Shown: in pieces, positions 27,771 through 35,706 of the stretch
Position numbering within the stretch: the stretch's first letter is position 1
How the letters are laid out: every line of letters begins with the position of its first letter
Assembly: GCA_029261835.1 (NCBI GenBank)
Contig: JAJDAO010000009.1
Span: 62,001 to 126,000 of the forward strand
Length of the DNA: 64,000 nucleotides
Source of the DNA: Deltaproteobacteria bacterium
GTDB taxonomy: Bacteria; Myxococcota_A; UBA9160; UBA4427
Reading direction: 5' to 3'
Position numbers and translations under genes: made by a program
Notes under the pieces: model-generated
Database searches by the model: none
Told to the model about the DNA's origin: nothing
What the model saw: the letters and a program-made list of their open reading frames with translations, nothing else

Positions 27771-28739
27771 ATGGCTGCCCGCCCCTCGAAGGCGCCGGTG
27801 GTTGAAGCGGGGACGGTGGGTGGATTGGGGAAGGGCACCGATCGAGCCGGCCGCGACGATGTAGAGGGGGTGATCGTCGCCCACCACGGTGTGGCGGTCG
27901 TCGTGCGACTTGCGGATGGGGGGCAACAGCGCGTTCGCGTGAGGCGCGGCTCGCGCCATGTCGTGGGCGATCGCGCGCGCCTCAGCGAGTCTGGCCTGAC
28001 GAGCCTGCCCGCCCAGGGCGTCCTGCGTCGACGGGATACGCGTGGCCGCGTGCGTGCGGTGGCGTCGAATCTCGATGCCCTGGGTATCGTCCTGGCGCCG
28101 CTACCCGATTCGCCGCCGGGTCTTCTCGACCGAGCGGTCGTGGCCGCCCGGTCCGCCGAGGTGGAGCCATTCGTGGTGGTGAACAAGTCCGATCTGGCGG
28201 GTGCCCGGGATCTCTTCGAGCGGGTGTGCGATCTCCTCGAGCCGGCTGCGAGGGTGTTCCTCGTCAGTGCCGATGCGGGACAGGGACTGGATGCTCTGCG
28301 CGTCTACTTCGCGCGACGGGGGCGCGGCGTCTTCGTCGGCACATCGGGCGTGGGGAAGAGTTCGCTGCTGAACGCCCTGTGTCCGGATGTCGACTTGGCG
28401 GTCGGGGAGATCAACGCGTCGAGTGGTCTCGGGCGTCACGTCACGTCGACCGCCACGCTCCACGCGTTGGCGTCGGGCGGCGAGCTGATCGACACGCCGG
28501 GCTTTCGCGACTTCGGTCCGGTCGAGGTCTCGGCCCGCGAGCTGTCGGGCCACTTCCCCGGCTTCGAAGCCGCGTTGACGCAGCGCTGTCGTTTTCGCGA
28601 CTGTCTTCACCGCTCGGAGCCCGACTGCGCCGTTCGCCGTGCCGTGGCCCAGGGACGGATTGCTCCGCAACGCCACGCGGCCTACCTCGATCTGTTGTCG
28701 GAGCTCGAGGAGAGTGAGAGGGCCGAGCGGGGCTACTGA
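27771..28739 (+). CDS. rsgA: Ribosome small-subunit GTPase RsgA
   Basis: A 322-aa circularly permuted GTPase that helps mature the 30S subunit and checks its decoding site. An N-terminal OB-fold is followed by the permuted order G4 (VVNKSDL, about residue 137), G1 (GTSGVGKSS, about 190) and G3 (DTPGFRDFG). The C-terminal zinc site CRFRDCLHRSEPDC has the Cys-Cys-His-Cys spacing of the family. The N-terminus is about 30 residues longer than in E. coli RsgA, so a later start is possible. It is convergent with another permuted ribosome GTPase gene (ylqF), 40 nt apart. Confidence 0.93.
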   Translation: MAARPSKAPVVEAGTVGGLGKGTDRAGRDDVEGVIVAHHGVAVVVRLADGGQQRVRVRRGSRHVVGDRARLSESGLTSLPAQGVLRRRDTRGRVRAVASNLDALGIVLAPLPDSPPGLLDRAVVAARSAEVEPFVVVNKSDLAGARDLFERVCDLLEPAARVFLVSADAGQGLDALRVYFARRGRGVFVGTSGVGKSSLLNALCPDVDLAVGEINASSGLGRHVTSTATLHALASGGELIDTPGFRDFGPVEVSARELSGHFPGFEAALTQRCRFRDCLHRSEPDCAVRRAVAQGRIAPQRHAAYLDLLSELEESERAERGY

Positions 28740-28779
28740 ATGCGAGCCGCGTCAAGAACTCGCTCGGGCGCGATCGCGC

Positions 28780-29607
28780 TCAAGGTGGCTGCTCGAAGCT
28801 GATTCGGCCGATCTTGCCCGCCCGCAGCTCTCGCAACAGGGTTTCTCCGGCTCGCTCGAGATCGACAACGCCGCCTCGCTGCAGGAATCCGCGCCTGCGT
28901 CCGATCTCTTCGATCAGCCGCCGCGGCTCCTGGCTGACGTCGTCCAGCTTGAATCGGGCTTGCAGGAGGCTGGGGTAGTGCTCCGCCAGAAAGCGGGCAG
29001 CGTAGGTGGCTACGTCCATGAACTCGAAGGCGGTCTCCCGAATGGCGCCGGTGGCGGCAAGTCGGTAGGCGCCCTCTTGATCCTCCAGCTTGGGCCACAG
29101 CACGCCGGGCGTGTCTGCCAGGCTGATGTCCCGGTCGAGCTGAAAGCGTTGTTGGCTCTTTGTCACCGCCGGGCGATCGGCCACCTTGGCGATGCTGCGG
29201 CCGAGCAGTGTGTTGATCAACGTCGACTTGCCGACGTTGGGTATGCCGACGACCATGCAGCGCACGGTCTTGCCCGGGCCCCGGCGGTGCGGCGCGAGCT
29301 TGTGGCAGAGCTTGGGGATGCCGCGTACGGACCCGGGGCGCGTGGCGGAGATCGCCAGGCTGAGCGTGTCGTCGTCGCGTTCGAGCGCACGCAGCCAGGC
29401 GGCCGTTACCAGCGGATCCGCCAGATCCCGCCTGTTGAGGACCGCGATGCACGGCTTGCCGGCTCGCAGATCATTCAGCATTGGGTTTTGGCTCGAGCGC
29501 GGCAGGCGCGCGTCGAGCACCTCGATGACCACGTCGATGCGCGCGAGCGCCTTGGCGAGTTCGCGGCGGGCCTTGTTCATGTGGCCTGGAAACCAATTGA
29601 TCGTCAT
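28780..29607 (-). CDS. ylqF: Ribosome biogenesis GTPase YlqF/RbgA
   Basis: A 275-aa circularly permuted GTPase required for late 50S assembly. The N-terminus MTINWFPGHMNKARREL is the family signature, with the FPGHM motif. G4 (LNRRD, about residue 53) precedes G1 (GIPNVGKSTL, about 119) and G3 (DTPGVLWPK). Switch-I residues are in AVTKSQQ. The C-terminal domain is a helical RNA-binding region. Open frame continues upstream to 29772, but the FPGHM start at 29607 is secure. It lies head to head with asnS (about 105 nt between starts), so the two share a short divergent promoter region. Confidence 0.92.
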   Translation of the reverse strand: MTINWFPGHMNKARRELAKALARIDVVIEVLDARLPRSSQNPMLNDLRAGKPCIAVLNRRDLADPLVTAAWLRALERDDDTLSLAISATRPGSVRGIPKLCHKLAPHRRGPGKTVRCMVVGIPNVGKSTLINTLLGRSIAKVADRPAVTKSQQRFQLDRDISLADTPGVLWPKLEDQEGAYRLAATGAIRETAFEFMDVATYAARFLAEHYPSLLQARFKLDDVSQEPRRLIEEIGRRRGFLQRGGVVDLERAGETLLRELRAGKIGRISFEQPP

Positions 29608-29713
29608 GTCGTCTGGGCCACTGGCTGGGCGGAGTCGCGCCGCTCGATGGCCGCAAGGATAGCGGTGCCGGGGTGGACGGCGGTACCTTGCCCGGCGCGC
29701 AAAAGGGGGGGCA

Positions 29714-31099
29714 ATGTCGGAGTCGATTCGCGAGATCCTCGCAAGGCCCAGTGCCGGTGGCGGCGTGACCATTCGCGGCTGGCTCCGAACCGCACGTCAC
29801 TCGAAGGAAGTCTCGTTTCTCGAGGTCTCCGATGGATCCTGCTTCTCGGGCATTCAGGTCGTAGCGGGGCCGGAGTGCCATGGCTTCGAAGAGACGGTGC
29901 GGGCGCTTGGCACGGGCTGCGCGGTCGAGGCCAGCGGCGAGCTGGTCGAGTCGCCAGGCAGCGGACAGAGCTTCGAGATTCGCGCCTCCAGCGTGGCGCT
30001 CGTCGGCGGCGTGGGGGAGGACTATCCGCTCCAGAAGAAACGGCACAGTCTGGAGTTTCTTCGGACCGTGGCTCATCTTCGTCCGCGCACGAATACGCTG
30101 GGTGCCGTGCTGCGAGTGCGCAACGCCACCGCCCGGGCGATCCACGACTTCTTCCAACAGCGGGGTTTCATCCAGATCCACTCGCCCATCATCACCTTGT
30201 CGGACAGCGAGGGGGCGGGCGATCTGTTCAGGGTCTCGACGCTGGATGTCGAGAACCCGCCGCGAGACGAGGAGGGGCGGGTCGACTTCCGGCAGGACTT
30301 CTTCGCCGCACCGGCCTTTCTCACGGTGTCGGGACAACTGGAGGCCGAGATCGCGGCGCTTGCCCTCTCCAAGGTGTACACGTTCGGTCCCACCTTTCGC
30401 GCAGAGGATTCCAACACGAGCCGCCATCTGGCGGAGTTCTGGATGGTCGAGCCCGAGCTGGCCTTCTGCGATCTCGACGGTCTGGGCGAGCTGGCCGAAG
30501 CGTTCCTCAAGCAGGTCTTCCAGCGCGTGCGTGAGGCCTGCCCCGACGACCTCGAGTTCTTCAACAAGCGGATCGACGACACGGTGTTGGCCACCATCGC
30601 GCACGTGATCGAGCAGCCCTTCGAACGGCTTCGCTACAGCGAAGCCATCGAGATCCTCGAGAAGTGCGACAGGCAGTTCGAGTTCCCGGTCCGCTGGGGC
30701 CTCGATCTGCAGAGCGAGCACGAGAGGTTCCTCAGCGAGGAGTACTTCCGCCGGCCCGTGGTCGTGACCCACTACCCCAAGGCGATCAAGGCGTTCTACA
30801 TGTACTTGAACGACGACGAGGAGACGGTGGGCGCCCTGGACGTGCTGGTCCCGAAGGTCGGAGAGATCATCGGTGGCTCGCAGCGCGAACACCGTCTGGA
30901 AGTGCTGCGGCGCCGCATTGCCGAACTCGGACTGGAAGAGGATCGCTACTGGTGGTACCTCGACCTGCGCCGTCATGGCAGCGTTCCGCACGCCGGCTTC
31001 GGTCTCGGCTTCGAGCGTCTGGTGCAGTTCATGACGGGGATGGCCAACATCCGCGACGTCATTCCGTTTCCTCGCGTGCCGGGGAACGCGGAGTTCTGA
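29714..31099 (+). CDS. asnS: Asparagine-tRNA ligase
   Basis: A 461-aa class IIb aminoacyl-tRNA synthetase. An N-terminal OB anticodon-binding domain (residues about 1-110, IRGWLRTARHSKEVSFLEVSD as its first blocks) precedes the catalytic core. Motif 2 is FRAEDSNTSRHLAEFWMVE and motif 3 is GFGLGFERLVQF. The asparagine-specific SEGAGDLF segment and the YPKAIKAFYMY block separate it from AspRS. The full-length family size is normal. A purine run (AAAAGGGGGGG) precedes the ATG. Presence of AsnS suggests direct charging of tRNA-Asn rather than only the amidotransferase route. Confidence 0.95.
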   Translation: MSESIREILARPSAGGGVTIRGWLRTARHSKEVSFLEVSDGSCFSGIQVVAGPECHGFEETVRALGTGCAVEASGELVESPGSGQSFEIRASSVALVGGVGEDYPLQKKRHSLEFLRTVAHLRPRTNTLGAVLRVRNATARAIHDFFQQRGFIQIHSPIITLSDSEGAGDLFRVSTLDVENPPRDEEGRVDFRQDFFAAPAFLTVSGQLEAEIAALALSKVYTFGPTFRAEDSNTSRHLAEFWMVEPELAFCDLDGLGELAEAFLKQVFQRVREACPDDLEFFNKRIDDTVLATIAHVIEQPFERLRYSEAIEILEKCDRQFEFPVRWGLDLQSEHERFLSEEYFRRPVVVTHYPKAIKAFYMYLNDDEETVGALDVLVPKVGEIIGGSQREHRLEVLRRRIAELGLEEDRYWWYLDLRRHGSVPHAGFGLGFERLVQFMTGMANIRDVIPFPRVPGNAEF

Positions 31100-31253
31100 T
31101 GCTCACGCCGTCGCGGCGGCGCCCGCGGTTCGATCCGATTGATGAGCATCGGGCCGGCCATGCACGTGCTCCCGAGCGCCGGCATTCTCCCGCAGCCCGT
31201 TGGCCACACCACGGACTACACGCATATGAATCGGTACCATTGCGTACGGTGGC

Positions 31254-31658
31254 TTACGATTTCGTCTGCGGCGGATGATCGTCACACGCCTCAGCGGGAA
31301 CGGGCCCTCCGTAGGTCTCATGTGCCCAGGCTTCGATCGCGCGATTCATTGCTTCGAGCTGACACCCGAGGCGCTCGCGTTCGTCGTCCATGACCCGCAG
31401 CTCGTAGCTCAGCCGCAGCAGCAGCTCGAGGCGAGAACTTCGCTCGGCGGGGTCGGCGAGAGCCTTCTCGTCGCGGTCCAGGTCTGCCGCCGGCGCGTTT
31501 CCAACGAACTGCCGCTTCAGTGCGCAGACGAGCTGTTGATGGCGCTTGCCAATGGCGGAGAGCTGATTCATACGCTGCACGACGCGGTCGTACGTGCGCT
31601 CGGCATCCTTGCCGAGAGGGCGGAAATTGGCTCGAAAAGAGATGACTTCGGCGCTCAT
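31254..31658 (-). CDS. Small coiled-coil protein, unknown function
   Basis: A 134-aa soluble protein starting MSAEVISFRANFRP. The ATG at 31658 has GGGAGG seven bases upstream; an open frame to 31736 lacks such a site. Two charged helical stretches (about residues 20-45 and 60-110, heptad-like RLELLLRLSYELRVMDDERE) suggest a helical hairpin or coiled coil. I do not recognise the family. It is 92 nt downstream of the GT2 gene on the same strand and may be its last operon member. The sequence has no membrane helix, signal or metal motif. Confidence 0.6.
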   Translation of the reverse strand: MSAEVISFRANFRPLGKDAERTYDRVVQRMNQLSAIGKRHQQLVCALKRQFVGNAPAADLDRDEKALADPAERSSRLELLLRLSYELRVMDDERERLGCQLEAMNRAIEAWAHETYGGPVPAEACDDHPPQTKS

Positions 31659-31750
31659 GGGGACCTCCCAAAGGCCTGACCTGAAGCCTGCCAGGCCCAC
31701 GTCTCCCCTTCCCGGAGCAATGCACATGCCAAGCATGTTGTATGGGGGAA

Positions 31751-32764
31751 TCAGGCCGCGCAGACGAAGTCCCGCAGCTCCTCGAAGCCCATCTGCGACA
31801 GGGCGCGGCGGATCAGGCCGCGCGGGCCGGCGCCCGCTACCGACGCGATCAGTGGCCGCGGCGGAAGCGCGGCAAGCTCTCGCGGCGCCACGACGCGTGC
31901 CCCGTGGATGCGCTGGCCGAGGCGACCCGGGTGCAGCTCGACGATGTGCGACGGCGTCTTGCCATGCGCCAGCAGCGCTCTGCGCAGCGTGCGGCCGGTC
32001 GCTCCGTAGCCCCAGAGCACATATCGCTCAGATGCAGCGAGAAAAGTCTGCGCGAGGTGGGCGGCTCGGCAGGCGGTGAAGCGCTCGATGCCGTACGCCT
32101 CACCGGTTCTCGACAGCCTGCCCGGCGAGTCCCGCCAGCCGAGCAGGCGCCGCGGATGAACGGCCATGTCGTGTCCAGCGGCGAGCAGCCTGAGGACGAG
32201 ATCGTAGTCTTCCGGCCAGCCAACATCGCGGTAGCGGAAGGCGGCGAGGACCTCGCGCCGAATCAACAGGCTCGGGTGCGCGATCGGGCACTCGATGAAG
32301 GCTTCCCGGCGGACTGAGGCCGCATCGGCGACCTCGTTGAGCCAGCATTCGTAGGCGCGTCGTCCCTCGCTCAGAGCCCGGCGCGGGAAGAGCCGCACCC
32401 GGCAGCCCACGGCGCTCAGATCGGGCCGGCGCTCGAGCAGCCGGAGCTGCTCCGCCAAGCGATCACGATGCATCCAGTCGTCGGCGTCCATGCGGGCGAC
32501 CAGCGGCGCACGACAGAGCTCGAGCCCTGCTTCCAGCGTGCTCACGACGCCCGAGTGAGGCCGCGCCAGTAGCTGGAATCGCCGGTCGCGCTGGGCCATC
32601 GCGCGCAAGATGGACAGGCTCTCGTCGCGCGAGCCGTCGTCCACTGCCACACACTGCCAGCGGCGCTCGCGCTGTCGCACGATGCTTCGCAGGCAGCCGG
32701 GCAGCGTGGTGGCCGCCTGGTGAACCGGCAGCAGGATCGATATCAGCGGCGCGTTGCGGCTCAT
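31751..32764 (-). CDS. GT2 glycosyltransferase fused to a Rossmann-like domain
   Basis: A 337-aa protein. Residues 1-230 are a GT-A fold family 2 glycosyltransferase with VDDGS (41-45), RMDADDW (metal-binding DxD, 91-97) and the catalytic-base region WPEDYDLVLRLLAAG. From about residue 245, YVLWGYGATGRTLRRALLA resembles a dinucleotide-binding or PglD-N-like Rossmann start, followed by REL/PRPLIASVAGAGPRGLI. This second domain is not part of ordinary GT2 enzymes. ATG 32764 fits the usual GT2 N-terminus (SRNAPLISILLPVHQ). It probably adds a sugar to a surface glycan. It lies between the PilZ gene and the coiled-coil gene, all on the minus strand. Confidence 0.82.
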   Translation of the reverse strand: MSRNAPLISILLPVHQAATTLPGCLRSIVRQRERRWQCVAVDDGSRDESLSILRAMAQRDRRFQLLARPHSGVVSTLEAGLELCRAPLVARMDADDWMHRDRLAEQLRLLERRPDLSAVGCRVRLFPRRALSEGRRAYECWLNEVADAASVRREAFIECPIAHPSLLIRREVLAAFRYRDVGWPEDYDLVLRLLAAGHDMAVHPRRLLGWRDSPGRLSRTGEAYGIERFTACRAAHLAQTFLAASERYVLWGYGATGRTLRRALLAHGKTPSHIVELHPGRLGQRIHGARVVAPRELAALPPRPLIASVAGAGPRGLIRRALSQMGFEELRDFVCAA

Positions 32765-32905
32765 TGTCGCTCCGAGCCGTCTGGCTCCTTCAGCGACTTC
32801 GTCTCGCGGCTCCCCATGGCCCACAGGATAGACGCCATGGTGGGCGAAGCGATGCGGCTGCGATCCGCTTTTGGGCGGCGGTTCCGGTGGCTTCCGCGTG
32901 CCGCT

Positions 32906-33205
32906 CTACTTGTCGTACTTGAGGCCGACGCGCAGTGCGCTGCGCTCGCCGTCCAGTCGCCGCCAGACCACCGTGGCGCGCAGGGGCGAGAGGCGCCCGA
33001 CCCGGGTGAGGCAGCTCTCGCCCTCCTGCAGTGAGTCGGTGCTGCAGAGTTCGAGTCCGCATCCCGTGTGCGACTCGTTGAGGATCGCCGCGGTCAGGTC
33101 GGGGCGGAAGTCTTCGGCGCTGGGGTCGGTGCAGATATAGGCGCGGTCGCCTTCCTCGGGCTCGAAGCGGATGGACTGATATCGGTGTTGCGGGCTCGCG
33201 GGCAT
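32906..33205 (-). CDS. Small PilZ-like protein (possible c-di-GMP effector)
   Basis: A 99-aa protein that looks like a stand-alone PilZ domain. NESHTGCGLEL near residue 40 fits the second c-di-GMP motif ([DN]xSxxG), and the end, VVWRR...RVGLKYDK, matches the PilZ C-terminal strands. The usual RxxxR motif is altered: the N-terminus has HRYQSIRF, where the arginines are five apart, so binding is uncertain. The open frame continues to 33424, but ATG 33205 (GAGGAG upstream) gives the domain start. It is divergent from the chemoreceptor gene and 141 nt upstream of the GT2 gene. It could link cyclic di-GMP levels to surface glycan or motility. Confidence 0.65.
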   Translation of the reverse strand: MPASPQHRYQSIRFEPEEGDRAYICTDPSAEDFRPDLTAAILNESHTGCGLELCSTDSLQEGESCLTRVGRLSPLRATVVWRRLDGERSALRVGLKYDK

Positions 33206-33590
33206 GGTGCGGCTCTCTCCTCGGCTGATCGGCTGGCTTCGGACCCCGCCGCGGGCGCGAGCGGCGGACGCCGTCGTCTTCTGCTGGATCGACTGCTTCC
33301 CGAGCGAGGTTGAGTGAAAGCTCGCCAGCGGGTCGCGATTTCGCCGCGGTTCTCCGCTGGCCCGGTCTGCGGCAGGCGGATCGGACAGCCGGGTCTTGCC
33401 CGAAGCGGGTGGCCGGGTCGCCACTGAGGGAGCTCTCAGGGCTTACCACCATTTCGTCACCATTTGGCTACGGCATCTGCTTCTTCGCTTCCGTCGCGCC
33501 GTCGGAGCGCCGAAAAGCGCGCTCGGATCCCGCCGCGATCTTCGCGGGGCCGGCGGCCGGTAGGTCGCAGCGAGAGAGACAATTGCGAAC
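33206..33590. other. 385-bp gap between PilZ and chemoreceptor genes
   Basis: This divergent region should hold the promoters of both genes. The only structure I see is a tandem CACCATTT pair near 33447-33465 and a lower-GC patch just after it. The PilZ reading frame runs open through the first 220 bases without a good ribosome-binding site. No RNA gene or ORF is convincing. Confidence 0.4.
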
Positions 33591-35624
33591 ATGAAGTTTG
33601 CCCAGGACTCGATTCAGAAGCACCTGATGCTCAGCTTTACGCTGACCACGGGCATTGCGTTGGCGACCGCCTCCGTGGCCTTCTTCGGCACCGAGGTGCT
33701 GGAGGTTCGCGTCGAAACGGTGGAGGGTCTGTCTGTGTTGGCCCGGGTGATCGGCACGAACTGCGGAGCGCCGCTGCTCTTCGACGACGCAGAAACCGCT
33801 GCGGAGGTGCTCGCGGCGCTCGAAGCACACGACGAAATCATCACGGCTGCGGTCTACCGTACAGACGGCCAGCTCTTCGCCTCATGGTCGGCTGCCGGAG
33901 GCGGGGTCGCCGAGCAAGCACCGGCCCGCGGCCAGGGGCATGCTTTTGGCGACGGCACGCTCGATCTCTTCGAGCCGATCGTATTGCAGGGCGACGAGAT
34001 CGGAACGGTCGTCATTCGAGCGGGAACGAGCATGATATCCGAATACACTCACGTCTTCGGCCTGATCGTTATGGGCATCATGCTGGCCGCCCTCCTGATC
34101 AGCTACGTCGGCGCCTCGCTACTCCGTCGCCGCATCGCCGACCCGCTGGCCACTCTGGTGGAGGGCGCCGGTCGCATGGCCGATGGGGACCTCTCGGTGC
34201 GGGTCGACGTGACATCGAACGACGAGCTCGGCGTGCTCGCACAGGCCTTCAACGCCATGGCGAGCAGCTTGTGTGCACTGATCTCACAAGTGCGGGACAA
34301 CACGCGAGCCGTGACCAACGTCAGCTCAACCCTCCATCAGGTCAGTGACGCAATGCGAGAAGAGGGGGAGCGCCAGGAGGCTGCGGGAGAGAATGCGGCC
34401 GCCTCCATCGAGCGGATCAACGAATCGGTCACCCAGGTCAACAGCAACGTCGAGACGCTGTCGAATACGGCCCTGGATACCTCCGCGGCCAGCACCCAGA
34501 TGAACAGCTCGATCGCGCAGATCGCGAGTCACATGGACAGCCTGTTCGAGGCCATGGAGGCGACGGGCTCTTCGGTGGTCGAGATGACGTCTGCCATTCG
34601 CGAGATCGCGCGGGGCGCCGACAATCTCGAGGGCTCGACGCATTCGACCGCGGCTGCGCTCGGGCTGCTGAGCGCAGCCGTCGGTCAGGTGAAGGGGAAC
34701 GCCCGTGAGACCCAGGCGCTCTCGGAGAAGACCTTCGAGGAGGCCGAGCGCGGCGCGGAGGGGGTCGATGAGACGATTCGGGGTATGGGCGAGATCCAGG
34801 TCAGCTTCCGCGGACTCGAGTCCATCATCTTGGATCTCAGCGAAAAATCCGAGTCGATCGGCGAGGTGATCAAGGTGATCGCTGGGGTGGTGGACCAAAC
34901 GGCGTTGCTGGCGCTAAACGCCCGTATCATCTCCGCGCAGTCCGGCGAGCAGGGCAGAGCATTTGCTGTCGTGGCCGAGCAGGTGCGGGCGCTTGCCTCG
35001 AGCACTGCGGGCTCCACACGCGAGATTTCAGAGCTCATCGAATCGGTGCAGCTGGGGATCACCGATGCCGTCGGCGCCATGGCTCACGGGCGGGCGCGCG
35101 TAGACCGCGGCGTCGACCTCTCGACGCAGGCCGGTCAGTTCCTGCGTACCATCGGCGAGAGTGCGCGGCAGTCCGCCACCCGCGTGGGCGAAATCGTCGA
35201 GGCGAGCGAGGGGCAGGCGCATGAGATCGAGCACGTCAACGACGCCATGTCACGCCTCGGAGAGATTGCTGCTCAGCTCAATCGCGGAACGCACGAGCAG
35301 GACAACGCGCGGGCCGACATCACTCGCTCCGTCGAGCAGATGCGCGATCTCGGACAGCAGGTGAAGCGCTCGACGCAAGAGCAGCACAAGGAGAGCGCGC
35401 TCATCAGCCAATCGGTCGAGGTCGTGGCCTCGCGCATCGAGGAGATCTTCAACCACACGAGGGAGCAGCAGAAGCAGGGCGATCAGATCCTCGAAGCCCT
35501 CCGTATCTTCCGTGAGATCAGCCAGGAGGGCGAGCTGCGTCGCGAGGAGATGAGGCAGAGTCTGAATGAGCTCTCGGAGCGCTCCCAGGGCCTCGAGGAC
35601 GAGGTCGGGCGCTTCAGTCTGTAG
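33591..35624 (+). CDS. Methyl-accepting chemotaxis protein with CHASE8-like sensor
   Basis: A 677-aa chemoreceptor. TM1 lies at about residues 11-33. The extracytoplasmic sensor (about 34-150) has GLSVLARVIGTNC, APLLFDDAETAAEVLAAL and ITAAVYRTDGQLFASW, a CHASE8-like pattern. TM2 is at about 153-172, HAMP at about 175-228, and the long helical signalling hairpin fills the rest. The tip reads QTALLALNARIISAQSGEQG, an A-Q-type tip (AAQxGE class) rather than the enteric EAARAGE form. FAVVAEQVRALA follows. No che gene is next to it. The stop is followed after about 80 nt by the convergent PHP lipoprotein gene. The ligand is unknown. Confidence 0.9.
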   Translation: MKFAQDSIQKHLMLSFTLTTGIALATASVAFFGTEVLEVRVETVEGLSVLARVIGTNCGAPLLFDDAETAAEVLAALEAHDEIITAAVYRTDGQLFASWSAAGGGVAEQAPARGQGHAFGDGTLDLFEPIVLQGDEIGTVVIRAGTSMISEYTHVFGLIVMGIMLAALLISYVGASLLRRRIADPLATLVEGAGRMADGDLSVRVDVTSNDELGVLAQAFNAMASSLCALISQVRDNTRAVTNVSSTLHQVSDAMREEGERQEAAGENAAASIERINESVTQVNSNVETLSNTALDTSAASTQMNSSIAQIASHMDSLFEAMEATGSSVVEMTSAIREIARGADNLEGSTHSTAAALGLLSAAVGQVKGNARETQALSEKTFEEAERGAEGVDETIRGMGEIQVSFRGLESIILDLSEKSESIGEVIKVIAGVVDQTALLALNARIISAQSGEQGRAFAVVAEQVRALASSTAGSTREISELIESVQLGITDAVGAMAHGRARVDRGVDLSTQAGQFLRTIGESARQSATRVGEIVEASEGQAHEIEHVNDAMSRLGEIAAQLNRGTHEQDNARADITRSVEQMRDLGQQVKRSTQEQHKESALISQSVEVVASRIEEIFNHTREQQKQGDQILEALRIFREISQEGELRREEMRQSLNELSERSQGLEDEVGRFSL

Positions 35625-35657
35625 TCCCCGCGCGGCGTCGACCCGAGTCGCGCGACG

Positions 35658-35690
35658 GGCATCGCGCGACTGCCCGGGTGGCGCGATGCC
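35658..35690. terminator. Inverted repeat between convergent genes
   Basis: GGCATCGCGC (35658-35667) and GCGCGATGCC (35681-35690) are perfect inverted repeats with a 13-nt loop containing CCCGGG. The position, between the stops of the chemoreceptor and the PHP lipoprotein genes, suits a bidirectional terminator. There is no T-run, so intrinsic termination is uncertain. Confidence 0.4.
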
Positions 35691-35706
35691 GCGCTGCCGC
35701 GAGAGA

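Noticed and set aside
29471..30991. A 506-codon minus-strand frame across asnS
   Set aside because: It is antisense to asnS, which is certain. The translation has no domain and is low in typical helix patterns.
33465..33485. Sigma-54-like promoter (TTGGCTACGGCATCTGCTT) before the chemoreceptor
   Set aside because: The GG-to-GC spacing is one base too long and the -12 box is weak.
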